NCBI RefSeq assembly: GCF_900115685.1
Contig: NZ_FOXJ01000001.1
Coordinates: forward strand, 2,575,796 to 2,639,795
DNA: 64,000 nt
Origin: Variovorax sp. 770b2
GTDB lineage: Bacteria; Pseudomonadota; Gammaproteobacteria; Burkholderiales; Burkholderiaceae_C
Direction of reading: 5' to 3'
Shown here: positions 32,788 to 41,549 of the stretch, in pieces
How positions within the stretch are numbered: position 1 is the stretch's first letter
Layout: every line of letters begins with the position of its first letter
The notes under the pieces: generated by a model
Seen by the model: the letters and a program-made list of their open reading frames with translations, nothing else
What the model was told of the DNA's origin: nothing
Database searches by the model: none
Translations under genes and position numbers: made by a program

Positions 32788-32937
32788 TCACAGCCTCTCC
32801 TGCCCCTCCGGCGATTCGGGCAGTTCCAGCTTCTCCCTGCGGATCGCGTCGTCGTCCATGAGTTCGTACCACATGGCATTGAGTACGGCGAAAGCGGCTG
32901 CCAGCGGCAGGCCGAGGATCCAGGCGAAGTACCACAT
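32788..32937 (-). CDS. cydX: Cytochrome bd oxidase small subunit CydX
   Basis: A 49-residue single-helix protein starting MWYFAWILGLPLAAAF, the conserved CydX opening, with a charged tail (YELMDDDAIRREKLELPESP). CydX stabilises the haem b595/d site of the L-type bd oxidase and is needed for activity. A strong ribosome binding site (GGAGGAACAGAAC before ATG) and an 18-bp gap to cydB confirm it as the last gene of the operon. The tail is longer than that of E. coli CydX (37 residues in total). Confidence 0.92.
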   Translation of the reverse strand: MWYFAWILGLPLAAAFAVLNAMWYELMDDDAIRREKLELPESPEGQERL

Positions 32938-32955
32938 GTTCTGTTCCTCCCTTGT

Positions 32956-34110
32956 TCAGTAGGCGTGACCGCTGTCTTCGCGGATGGCTTTCTCGTCGAC
33001 CTTGCCCCACAGCACGTGGTAGACCCAGGTGGTGTAGGCCACGATGATCGGAATGAAGATGCCCGTGACCACCAGCATGATGAAGAGCGTGAGGTGGCTG
33101 GAGGACGAATCCCACACCGTGAGGCTCGCGCGCGGATCGATCGACGAAGGCAGGATGAACGGGAACATCGAGGCGCCCACGCTCAGGATGATGCCGGCGA
33201 TGCCGAGCGCCGCCGTGAGCAGCGCGAGCACCGGCCGGCGCAACGCCAGCCCGAGCAACGCGCCCAGCGCGCCGACGAAACCGGCGATGGGTGCGGCCAG
33301 CGTCCAAGGGTGCGCCGCGTAGTTGGCCGTCCATGCGCCCGCATGCAGCTCGACGGTTTTCAGCATCGGGTTCGACGGCCCCACGGCATCGACCACGCTG
33401 CTGATGCGGTAGCCGCCGATGCTCGTAGCGAGCAGTACGCCGGCCAGCGCATAGAGCGCGATGGTGAGCACCGCGGCCACCATGCCGTAGGTGCGCGCGC
33501 GCTCGGCCACCGGCCCGGCCGTCTTGAGCAGCAGCCATGCCGCGCCGTGCATCACGAGCATCGCGACCGACACGAAACCGCACAGGATCGCGAATGGATT
33601 CAGCAAGCCGAAGAAGCCCCCGTCGTAGAAGATGTGCATGTCCACGCCGAAGCGGAACGGCACGCCCTGCAGCACGTTGCCCATGGCCACGCCGAAGACC
33701 AGCGAGGGCACGAAGCCGCTGAAGAACAGCACCCCGTCCCAGCGCGCGCGCCATTGCGGCGACTCGCGCTTGCTGCGGAACTTGAAGGCCACGGGCCGCA
33801 GGATCAGCGCGGTGAGGATCACGAACATCGCGAGATAAAAACCCGAGAACGACACCGCGTACAGCTGCGGCCAGGCCGCGAAGATCGCGCCGCCGCCCAG
33901 GATCAGCCACACCTGGTTGCCTTCCCACACGGGGCCCACGCTGTTGATGACGACGCGGCGCTCGATGTCGTTGCGCGCCGCGAACGGCAGCAGCATGCCG
34001 CTGCCCAGGTCGAACCCGTCGGTGACCGCGAAGCCGACCAGCAGCACGCCGATCAGCAGCCACCAGATGAAGCGCAGGGTGTCGTAGTCCAGGAGTGTGT
34101 GGAGGATCAT
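32956..34110 (-). CDS. cydB: Cytochrome bd ubiquinol oxidase subunit II
   Basis: A 384-residue inner-membrane protein, close to the usual 379. The N-terminus IWWLLIGVLLVGFAVTDGFDLG and the motif WEGNQVWLILGGGAIFAAWP are diagnostic of CydB. It forms the heterodimer with CydA that reduces O2 to water with electrons from quinol at low oxygen. Start ATG overlaps the cydA stop (ATGA). Confidence 0.95.
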   Translation of the reverse strand: MILHTLLDYDTLRFIWWLLIGVLLVGFAVTDGFDLGSGMLLPFAARNDIERRVVINSVGPVWEGNQVWLILGGGAIFAAWPQLYAVSFSGFYLAMFVILTALILRPVAFKFRSKRESPQWRARWDGVLFFSGFVPSLVFGVAMGNVLQGVPFRFGVDMHIFYDGGFFGLLNPFAILCGFVSVAMLVMHGAAWLLLKTAGPVAERARTYGMVAAVLTIALYALAGVLLATSIGGYRISSVVDAVGPSNPMLKTVELHAGAWTANYAAHPWTLAAPIAGFVGALGALLGLALRRPVLALLTAALGIAGIILSVGASMFPFILPSSIDPRASLTVWDSSSSHLTLFIMLVVTGIFIPIIVAYTTWVYHVLWGKVDEKAIREDSGHAY

Positions 34111-35729
34111 GCGGCGCTCCCGGTGGTGGAAGAAGCGGTAGGAATGGCGGCGGCGTGCGCAGGCGGAATGTGCGAGCGCGCATCGCCCTCGTCGGGCGCG
34201 TGCTCGGCTTCAGGTCCCTTGCGGATGGCCTTGAGCATCAGCTTCAACTCGATGACCAGCAGCGTGGTGTAGATCGCGATGAAGCCCGCGAGCGTGAGCA
34301 GGAGCGTCTTCACGCCCAGGTTCGACACGGCCACGGCCGTGGGCAGCACGCCCTCGATCACCCAGGGCTGGCGGCCGAACTCGGCCACCAGCCAGCCGGA
34401 TTCGATGGCGATCCACGGCAGCGGAATCGCGAACACCGCGGCCTTGAGGAGCCACCGGTGCTTGTCCAGCTGTCGGCGCGCCGACAGCACGAAGAAGGTG
34501 CCGGTCAACAGGATCAGCAGCATGCCGATGCCCACCATCACGCGGAACAGCCAGAACAGCGGCGCCACCTGCGGCACGGTGTCCCATGCGGCCTTGGTGA
34601 TCTGCTCGTCCGTCGCGGTGCGCGGGTCGTCCACGTAGCGCTTGAGCAGCAGCGCATAGCCCATGTTGATGCCGTTGTCCTCGAAGTCGCCGCGCACGCC
34701 CTGCGTCACCTTGCCGGTGCCGCCGGCCTCGCGGATCTTCTGCAAGGCGTCGTAGGCCTTCAGGCCTTCGCGGATGCGTGCCTCGGCGCGCTTGACGAGC
34801 TCGTCGATGCCGGGCATCACCGTGTCCAGCGAACGCGTGCCGATGAGGCCCATCACGCCGGGGATGTGGATGGCGTAGTGCGTCTCGCGCGATTCCTGGT
34901 CGGGGAAGCCGATGACGGTGAAGGCGGCCGGCGCGGGCTGCGTCTCCCACATCGCCTCGATGGCGGCCAGCTTCATCTTCTGGTGTTCGCCCGAGAGGTA
35001 GCCGCTTTCGTCGCCGAGCACCGCCACCGACAGCGCGGAGGCCAGGCCGAAGGAGGCGGCCACGGTCATCGAGCGCTTGGCCAGTTCGAGGTGACGGCCC
35101 TTGAGCACATACCAGGCCGACACGCCGAGCACGAACACCGAGGCGCACACATAGCCCGCCGAGACGGTGTGCACGAACTTGGCCTGGGCGACCGGGTTGG
35201 TGAGCACCGCCAGGAAGTCGGTCACCTCCATGCGCATGGTCTGCGGGTTGAAGGCCGCGCCCACGGGGTTCTGCATCCAGCCGTTGGCAATGAGGATCCA
35301 CAGCGCCGAGAAGTTGGAGCCGATGGCCACGGCCCAGGTGGCAACGAGGTGGCCGACCTTGGAGAGCTTGTCCCAGCCGAAGAAGAAAAGGCCCACGAAG
35401 GTCGCTTCCATGAAGAAGGCCATGAGCCCCTCGATGGCCAGCGGCGCGCCGAAGATGTCGCCCACGTAGTGGCTGTAGTAGCTCCAGTTCATGCCGAACT
35501 GGAACTCCATCACCACGCCGGTGGCGACGCCCATCGCGAAGTTGATGCCGAAGAGCACGCCCCAGAATTTCGTCATGTCGCGCCAGATCACACGGCCCGT
35601 CATCACGTAGACCGTCTCCATGATGGCCAGCAGGATCGACAGGCCGAGCGTGAGCGGCACGAAGAGAAAGTGATACAGCGCCGTGACGGCGAACTGCAGG
35701 CGCGAGAGCGCAACGATGTCCAGGTCCAT
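34107..35729 (-). CDS. cydA: Cytochrome bd ubiquinol oxidase subunit I
   Basis: A 540-residue membrane subunit carrying haems b558, b595 and d. The first haem ligand is His20 (FAVTALYHFLFVPLTLG), and the conserved GRQPWVIEGVLPTA follows the quinol loop. The Q-loop is long (from about residue 245 to 390), which puts it in the L-subfamily of E. coli cydAB and agrees with the presence of cydX. It has a C-terminal extension of about 25 residues rich in Ala/Ser/Glu. Ribosome binding site AAAGGAAG; 41 bp after cydC. Confidence 0.95.
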   Translation of the reverse strand: MDLDIVALSRLQFAVTALYHFLFVPLTLGLSILLAIMETVYVMTGRVIWRDMTKFWGVLFGINFAMGVATGVVMEFQFGMNWSYYSHYVGDIFGAPLAIEGLMAFFMEATFVGLFFFGWDKLSKVGHLVATWAVAIGSNFSALWILIANGWMQNPVGAAFNPQTMRMEVTDFLAVLTNPVAQAKFVHTVSAGYVCASVFVLGVSAWYVLKGRHLELAKRSMTVAASFGLASALSVAVLGDESGYLSGEHQKMKLAAIEAMWETQPAPAAFTVIGFPDQESRETHYAIHIPGVMGLIGTRSLDTVMPGIDELVKRAEARIREGLKAYDALQKIREAGGTGKVTQGVRGDFEDNGINMGYALLLKRYVDDPRTATDEQITKAAWDTVPQVAPLFWLFRVMVGIGMLLILLTGTFFVLSARRQLDKHRWLLKAAVFAIPLPWIAIESGWLVAEFGRQPWVIEGVLPTAVAVSNLGVKTLLLTLAGFIAIYTTLLVIELKLMLKAIRKGPEAEHAPDEGDARSHIPPAHAAAIPTASSTTGSAA

Positions 35730-35770
35730 GGGGTCTTCCTTTGTGTTCTCTTCTGTCTTTTTCTGTGGGA

Positions 35771-37474
35771 TCAATCGGGGCGCAGGGTGCGCAGTGCGGT
35801 GTCGAAAGCAGGGCTGCCGCGGCGCAGGTCGGCGACGATGCGGCCTTGCTGCATGCACACGAGGCGGTCGGCGAGCGCGGCCTCGCGGCGCAGGTGCGTG
35901 GCGATCACGAGCGTGCGGCCGTCGGCGTGGCGGGCGAGGCGCTGCAGCACGTCGTGCGCGACGGCGGCATCGAGCGCTTCGGTGGGTTCGTCGAGCAGCC
36001 AGAGCGGCACGGGGCGCAGCAGCAGGCGGGCCAGTGCGAGGCGGCGCGACTGGCCGCCCGAGAGGCCGAGGCCGCCTTCGCCCAGGCGCGTGTCGAGGCC
36101 TGTCTTCAGGGCGCGGATGTCAACGTCGAGGCCGGCTGCTTGCAGCGCGGACCAGAGCCGTTCGTCGGTGGCCTCGGGGTCGGCGAGCCGGAGGTTGTCG
36201 CGCAGGCTGTCCTGGAAAAGTTCGGTGCGCTGGGTGAGCAGGCATGGCGGCTGTGCGCTCGTGCTGCCGGACTGCGGGGTGATTTCGCCGGCGATCACGT
36301 GGAGCAATGTGGACTTGCCGGCGCCGCTTGCGCCGATCAGTGCAACGCGCTCGCCCGAGGCCACGGTCAACGAAACGTCGTTCAGAACTTCGACGGGACT
36401 GCCGGGGTGCACTAACGTGACATGGCTCAAGCGCAATGCGACGGAAGGTTCTTCGCTGCTGGCTGCCGCCGCGTCTTCCTCCATCGTCATGCGCGGCGCG
36501 AGGCGGCGCACTGCGAGCCACGTCCGTCCCGCATCGAGCGCACCGCGCCGCAAGGCCACGAAAGGCTCGGTCGCCGTGAGCGCCACCAGCAGCGCGAGCG
36601 TCGCCGCGGGTGCGCCAATCGCGCCCTCGCCCACCAGCGCGCCCACCGCGAGCAGCACGCCGACGAGGGTCAGGGTGCCCGCGCTGCCGTGGGCGATGCC
36701 GGCTGCGGCTTCGAGCCGATTCAACGCGAGGTCGGCCTTGGCCAGATGCCGGTCGGCGTTCATGAGTGCTTCGCGTTGCGCGTCGATGCGGCCGGCCATG
36801 ACCAGGTCGGTCTGGCCGGCCACGAGGTCGACCGCGCGGGCGCGCAACGCCTCGATGGCATGGGCGCGCTGCACCGCCGGCCGCCGTGCGCGCCGCGCGA
36901 CGATCAATGCAATGCTCCAGCCGACAGCGACGAGCCAGAGCATCAGCGCCGCGCCCATGCCGACATGCATGAAACCCAGCACCACGCCGGCCAGCAGCGC
37001 GGCACCCAAGGCCGCGGCGGCGGGCACCAGCAGCCGCAGGTAGAGCGATTCGAGCGCGTCGATGTCGGCCGTGAGGCGAAACAGCAGGCGCGCAGGCCGC
37101 ATCAGCAGCGTGTGCGCTGCTTCGGGCCGCGCCCAGCCGCGGAACAGTTGCACGCGCAGCGAGGCGAGCACGGCGAAGGTCGCATCGTGCGTGACGACCC
37201 GTTCGCCATAGCGCGACGCCGTGCGGCCGAGCGCCAGCAGGCGGATGCCGGCCGAGGGCGCGAACACGTCGAAGGTGAATGCGGTCGCCGCGTGCAGTCC
37301 GGCCAGCGCGGTCGCGGTGATGAACCAGCCCGACAAGCCCAGCAGCGCCATGCCCGCGAGCACCGTGACGGCCGCCAGCAGGCCGCCCCACAGCAAGGGG
37401 CGCGGCTGCGAGGCGAGGAAGGGGCGCAGCACGAGGCGCAGGTCGTGCCAGTCGTTCGTGGAGCGTGTGGTCAT
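35771..37474 (-). CDS. cydC: Heterodimeric thiol ABC exporter subunit CydC
   Basis: A 567-residue membrane-ATPase fusion. Six-helix exporter domain at about residues 20-310, then the ABC domain with Walker A GASGAGKST, signature LSGGQSRR and Walker B LWLLDEPTEALD. With CydD it exports cysteine/glutathione to the periplasm, needed for assembly of cytochrome bd haems. ATG at 37474 overlaps the cydD stop (ATGA). The 41-bp gap to cydA contains another T/C-rich stretch (A/G-rich on the coding strand). Confidence 0.9.
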   Translation of the reverse strand: MTTRSTNDWHDLRLVLRPFLASQPRPLLWGGLLAAVTVLAGMALLGLSGWFITATALAGLHAATAFTFDVFAPSAGIRLLALGRTASRYGERVVTHDATFAVLASLRVQLFRGWARPEAAHTLLMRPARLLFRLTADIDALESLYLRLLVPAAAALGAALLAGVVLGFMHVGMGAALMLWLVAVGWSIALIVARRARRPAVQRAHAIEALRARAVDLVAGQTDLVMAGRIDAQREALMNADRHLAKADLALNRLEAAAGIAHGSAGTLTLVGVLLAVGALVGEGAIGAPAATLALLVALTATEPFVALRRGALDAGRTWLAVRRLAPRMTMEEDAAAASSEEPSVALRLSHVTLVHPGSPVEVLNDVSLTVASGERVALIGASGAGKSTLLHVIAGEITPQSGSTSAQPPCLLTQRTELFQDSLRDNLRLADPEATDERLWSALQAAGLDVDIRALKTGLDTRLGEGGLGLSGGQSRRLALARLLLRPVPLWLLDEPTEALDAAVAHDVLQRLARHADGRTLVIATHLRREAALADRLVCMQQGRIVADLRRGSPAFDTALRTLRPD

Positions 37475-39156
37475 GCGGCGCGCTCCATCGCCTGTGCGTC
37501 GAGGCTGATCGTGCGGTGCATGCGCGCCGCCAGCACGGGGTCGTGCGTTGCGACGATCAGCGTCTTGCCTCGGGCCAGCACCACCAAAGCGTCGGCGACG
37601 CGCCCGGCGGTTTCGGTGTCCAGGTGCGCGGTGGGCTCGTCGACCAGCAGCAGGTCCGCATGCGGATGGACGGCGATGCGTGCCAGTGCGAGCCGCACCG
37701 CCTCCCCGCCCGACAGGCCGCTGCCGCCCTCGCCCAGCGCCACGGCGGGATGGGCCTGCGCCACGGTGTCGAGCGACGCGAAACGCATCGCGGCCATGAC
37801 CTGCGGCGTGCCGATGTCCTCGCGCCCCAGCGCCACGTTGGCCCCGATCGAACCGGCGAACACGTGCGGCTTCTGGCCCATCCATGCCATGCGCTGCCGC
37901 AGGGCGCTCACGGTGCGGTCGGACAGCGGCACGCCGCCGATGGAGATCTCGCCGCCGGTCGCGGGCAGCAACCCGGCAAGGAGCGACAGCAAGGCCGTCT
38001 TGCCCGAACCGCTCGCGCCGGTGATGGCGACGTGCTCGCCGGCTGCGATACGAAGGTCGCGGCCGTCGAAGAGGTCTTGCTCGCCGGGCCAGGCAAAGCG
38101 CAGGCCGTGGACCGCGACGGCGGGCGCGGCGCCAGCGGCTCCCGTCGCTGTACGCACCGGCGTGTTCGCGCCGGGCAGCGGCAACGCGCTGCGCTGAAGC
38201 TGTTCGAGCGATTGCAGCGCCGCCTCGCCCGCCGCGCGGTCGTGCCAGACGGCCGAGAGCTCCCGCAGCGGCTCGAAGAAAGCCGGCGCGAGCAGCAGCA
38301 CGAACAGGCCCTCGCCCAGGCTCAGCTGCCGGCCCCAGGCGCCGAAGCCCAGCGTGCCGAGCAGATGGAAGCCCACATACGCCGCCACCATCGCGACGCC
38401 GAGCGCCGAGAACAATTCGAGCAGCGCCGACGAGAGGAAGGCGATGCGAAGCACCGCCATGGTTCGCTGCCGCAGCGACTGGGCGGACTCGTTCAAACGC
38501 ACGGCAGTTGCATCTACCGCGCCGAGCGCGCGCAGCGTGGCGAGGCCCCGAAGACGATCGAGCAGGAAGGCGTTCATGCCGCCCATCTCGACCATCTGCG
38601 CCTCGCTCGCGGCCTTGGCGCGCCAGCCGACGATGGCCATGAAAAGCGGGATCAGCGGGGCCGCGACCAGGAGCACCAGCGCGGCGATCCACGAGAGGCT
38701 CGCGACCACGAGGACGATGAGAACGGGCACGACCATCACGCGCCAGCGCGCGGGCTGGTAGCGCACGAGGTACGGCACGAGTGCTTCGGCCTGCTCGGCG
38801 AGCACGCTGGCGGCGTGGCCCGAGGCGGAGCGGCTGCGGTCGAGCGGTGATCCGCTTGCGAGCGCGGAAGCGGCCTGCGCGCGCAGTGCCGTCAATTGCG
38901 CTCTTGCGCGGGTGAAGGTCCGGCGCGCGCCCCAGGCCTCGCACAGCGCGCGCAGCACGCCGAAGAGCAGGATGCCGAGCGCCGGCAGTTGCACCGCCGC
39001 CAGGCCCTGTCCCGAAGCCAACCCCTGCACCGCCATCGCGAGCAATGCCGCCTGCGGAATCCAGAAGAGCGCGGCGGCGCCCTGCACCACGCTGCCGACG
39101 TCAGGCGACGCAGATGCCTGCAACGGCAGTCGGGGAGGCGGCGTGTGCTGGGTCAT
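37471..39156 (-). CDS. cydD: Heterodimeric thiol ABC exporter subunit CydD
   Basis: A 561-residue membrane-ATPase fusion, first gene of the cyd operon. Exporter helices at about residues 25-310; ABC domain with Walker A GASGSGKT, signature LSGGEAVR (a variant of LSGGQ), Walker B LLLVDEPTAHLD and switch His in VATHDP. The membrane domain ends in the segment GEGLFVLLLAPAFFEPLREL, typical of CydD. The start ATG lies 18 bp downstream of the palindromic operator at 39174-39191. Confidence 0.9.
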   Translation of the reverse strand: MTQHTPPPRLPLQASASPDVGSVVQGAAALFWIPQAALLAMAVQGLASGQGLAAVQLPALGILLFGVLRALCEAWGARRTFTRARAQLTALRAQAASALASGSPLDRSRSASGHAASVLAEQAEALVPYLVRYQPARWRVMVVPVLIVLVVASLSWIAALVLLVAAPLIPLFMAIVGWRAKAASEAQMVEMGGMNAFLLDRLRGLATLRALGAVDATAVRLNESAQSLRQRTMAVLRIAFLSSALLELFSALGVAMVAAYVGFHLLGTLGFGAWGRQLSLGEGLFVLLLAPAFFEPLRELSAVWHDRAAGEAALQSLEQLQRSALPLPGANTPVRTATGAAGAAPAVAVHGLRFAWPGEQDLFDGRDLRIAAGEHVAITGASGSGKTALLSLLAGLLPATGGEISIGGVPLSDRTVSALRQRMAWMGQKPHVFAGSIGANVALGREDIGTPQVMAAMRFASLDTVAQAHPAVALGEGGSGLSGGEAVRLALARIAVHPHADLLLVDEPTAHLDTETAGRVADALVVLARGKTLIVATHDPVLAARMHRTISLDAQAMERAA

Positions 39157-39173
39157 TCCTTAATTTTGCGTAT

Positions 39174-39191
39174 TTTCAGTATTTACTGAAA
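39174..39191 (-). promoter_or_regulatory. 18-bp palindromic operator at the cyd promoter
   Basis: Perfect inverted repeat TTTCAGTA-TT-TACTGAAA. It lies 18-35 bp before the cydD start codon and, if the -10 is at 39200-39205, overlaps the transcription start, a typical repressor site. Candidate ligand: the GbsR-type regulator at 31911-32495. Confidence 0.7.
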
Positions 39192-39199
39192 TTTCCACA

Positions 39200-39205
39200 A
39201 TCATA
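39200..39205 (-). promoter_or_regulatory. Candidate -10 element of the cyd operon
   Basis: TATGAT on the minus strand, with the 18-bp palindrome starting about 9 bp downstream. No good -35 element is seen at the proper distance, so an activator may be required or the assignment may be wrong. Confidence 0.4.
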
Positions 39206-39335
39206 CCGAAGACGAAAGCCCCCGCAGCCTGCACGCTGCGACGCCCGAGCGCAACTGTCCAAAGGGAAGAAATCGGCCTCTCACCCGCGACCGGGGTGGG
39301 GCTGGCACCTGCTCGCTGGCGCGAGTCAGTGCGAG

Positions 39336-40493
39336 TTAATGCGAAACGACTATCCCGCTGACCAGCAATGCGGCGAACAGCGTGAACACGCCGCGCCACG
39401 ACGCCGGGCGCGACTCCACCCACCGATAGAGCAGCGCCGCCGCAGCCACCGAAAGACCGAAGGTCGCGACCATGCCCAGCAGGTCGAGCCACGGCCCGTG
39501 CGGCGCGAGGTTCGCGACCAGGGCGTTCATGGCCAGCAGCACCGGAAAGTGAATGAGGAACAGCGAGTACGACATGCGCCCCAGGCGCTGCAGCGGCACC
39601 GCAGCCACCGGCCACTTCGCGGGCGACAGCCAATGATGGTGCTGCGCGAGGGCGATCAGCAGCGCCGTCACCAGCGCCGTCGCGATGCGGCTGCGCCATT
39701 CGATCGCCAGCGCCCCCGCCCCGACCAGCACCAGCAGCGCCACGGCGCCCTGCCAGGTGCTCGCGCGCGTCGCGCGGCCGATCCAGAACACCAGCATGCC
39801 GAGCCCGTAGGCGCCGAAGAAATAGAGCGCGGTGTCGTCCAGGCTGGCGTTGCGATTGAAGAGCACCAGCGAGGTCACGGCCAGCGCGAGCACCAGCAGC
39901 ACGGGCATCCACCGCGACGACGGATTGACGGTGCCAGGGGTCGGCGGGCTCAGCATGGCCGGAAGACCCACGAGCATCAGCGCCAGCGCGAAGAGCTGGA
40001 AATCGATCGCCACGTACCAGACGCCCGTGGACAGCGACTCGTAGCCCAGCAGGTCCTGCAGCAGCAAGCCATGCGCGAACAACTGGCCGATGCTCGGCGA
40101 TGCCGGCACCACGTCTTCATCCAGCCACGGGCGCACCAGTGCGGCCACCAGCACGCAGACGGTGAGCGCGGCCAGGTACGGCATCACCAGCCGCCCATAG
40201 CGCTGCAGGATGCGCGCGATGGGACGGTCCACGCGCAAGAGGCCGTCCGGCGCCAGGCTCGCCGCCGCAAGAAAGCCCGCGATCACGAGGAACACCTGCA
40301 CCGCGAGCCGGCCGTCTTCGGCCAGCCAGCCGAAGAATTCGGGCGCGAGCCCGTAGGCGCCCGCGGGCATCGGCCCGTAGCGCGAGAGGTGATGCCCGAC
40401 GATCACCGCGCAGGCGATGCCCTTCGCGGCATCGAGCAACGGCATGCGCCCTGCCTGCAATGGCAAGGGCGAGGACGCGATGGCTGAGGCCAC
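39336..40493 (-). CDS. Acyltransferase family 3 membrane protein
   Basis: A 385-residue polytopic inner-membrane O-acyltransferase (OafA/NodX-like). The opening LDAAKGIACAVIVGHHLSRYG carries the conserved His in helix 1, followed by VQVFLVIAGFL, the FF/S-G-type second helix. About ten helices are present. Such enzymes transfer acetyl or other acyl groups to sugars of surface polysaccharides or lipids. It stands alone; no glycan genes are near, so the target is unknown. Start ATG 40493 keeps 20 extra residues; an inner Met (RMPLLDAAKG) is also possible. Confidence 0.85.
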   Translation of the reverse strand: MASAIASSPLPLQAGRMPLLDAAKGIACAVIVGHHLSRYGPMPAGAYGLAPEFFGWLAEDGRLAVQVFLVIAGFLAAASLAPDGLLRVDRPIARILQRYGRLVMPYLAALTVCVLVAALVRPWLDEDVVPASPSIGQLFAHGLLLQDLLGYESLSTGVWYVAIDFQLFALALMLVGLPAMLSPPTPGTVNPSSRWMPVLLVLALAVTSLVLFNRNASLDDTALYFFGAYGLGMLVFWIGRATRASTWQGAVALLVLVGAGALAIEWRSRIATALVTALLIALAQHHHWLSPAKWPVAAVPLQRLGRMSYSLFLIHFPVLLAMNALVANLAPHGPWLDLLGMVATFGLSVAAAALLYRWVESRPASWRGVFTLFAALLVSGIVVSH

Positions 40494-40506
40494 GGTCGGT
40501 CGGCGC

Positions 40507-41469
40507 TCAGAGCGCCAGCCGTTGCCTTGCTTCCTGGTATTCGCGCTTGAGCTTGTCGATGAAGGCCGCCGCGCTGGCCACTTCGGTCACGGCGCCGATG
40601 CCCTGGCCCGAGCCCCAGATGTCTTTCCAGGCCTTGGCCTTGCTGCCGTCGCCGCTCGCGAAGTTCATGGTCTTGAGATCGCCTTCGGGCAGGTTCGCCG
40701 GGTCCATGCCGGCCGCGACGATGCTGGGCGCCAGGTAGTTGCCGTGCACGCCGGTGAAGAGATTCGAATAGACGATGTCGTCGGAGTTGCCATCCACGAT
40801 CGCCTGCTTGTATTCGTCGCTCGCACGCGCCTCTTCGGTCGCGATGAAGGCGGTGCCGATGTAGGCAAAGTCGGCGCCCATGGCCTGTGCCGCGAGCACC
40901 GCACCGCCGGAGGCGATGGAGCCCGACAGCGCAATGGGCCCGTCGAACCACTGGCGGATTTCCTGCACCAGCGCGAACGGGCTCTTCACGCCCGCGTGGC
41001 CACCGGCACCGGCCGCCACGGCGATGATGCCGTCGGCGCCCTTCTCGATCGCCTTCTGCGCGAACTTGTTGTTGATGATGTCGTGCAGCGTCACGCCGCC
41101 ATAGCTGTGCACCGCGTCGTTCACGTCGGTGCGCGCGCCCAGCGAGGTGATGACGATCGGCACCTTGTACTTCACGACCATCTCCATGTCGTGGTCCAGG
41201 CGGTCGTTGCTCTTGTGCACGATCTGGTTGATGGCGAAGGGCGCGGCGGGCTTGTCGGGGTTGGCCTTGTTGTAGGCCGCGAGTTCTTCGGTGATCTCGA
41301 TCAGCCACTCTTCCAGCTGCGCCGCGGGGCGCGCGTTGAGCGCAGGCATCGAGCCGACCACGCCGGCCTTGCATTGCGCGATCACGAGCTTGGGGTTGCT
41401 GATGATGAACAGCGGCGAGCCGATGATCGGCAGCGGCAGGTTCGCCAGGACGGGGGGCAGCTTGGACAT
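40507..41469 (-). CDS. Nitronate monooxygenase-like FMN protein
   Basis: A 320-residue TIM-barrel flavoprotein of the NPD/NMO family. FMN-binding features are GAGGHAG and ALSGSIASGGAVLAAQAMGADFAYIGTAF. The His of the active site is seen in AAGAGGHAG. It oxidises alkyl nitronates (such as propionate-3-nitronate) with O2, or acts as an NADH:quinone reductase in some relatives. Single gene; ATG follows CGGAGACA. The acyltransferase gene follows 13 bp downstream on the same strand, but the functions look unrelated. Confidence 0.82.
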   Translation of the reverse strand: MSKLPPVLANLPLPIIGSPLFIISNPKLVIAQCKAGVVGSMPALNARPAAQLEEWLIEITEELAAYNKANPDKPAAPFAINQIVHKSNDRLDHDMEMVVKYKVPIVITSLGARTDVNDAVHSYGGVTLHDIINNKFAQKAIEKGADGIIAVAAGAGGHAGVKSPFALVQEIRQWFDGPIALSGSIASGGAVLAAQAMGADFAYIGTAFIATEEARASDEYKQAIVDGNSDDIVYSNLFTGVHGNYLAPSIVAAGMDPANLPEGDLKTMNFASGDGSKAKAWKDIWGSGQGIGAVTEVASAAAFIDKLKREYQEARQRLAL

Positions 41470-41549
41470 GTTGTCTCCGGGAAGGGGTTCGGTTTTATAA
41501 GAGAAGGAGGCCGTGCCGCCGGTCAGGTGGGCGACACGGGCCGTGTGGC

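Noticed and set aside
32012..34183. 723-codon minus-strand frame over the inverted repeat and cydB
   Set aside because: Spans the non-coding inverted repeat and runs out of frame through cydB; no protein likeness.
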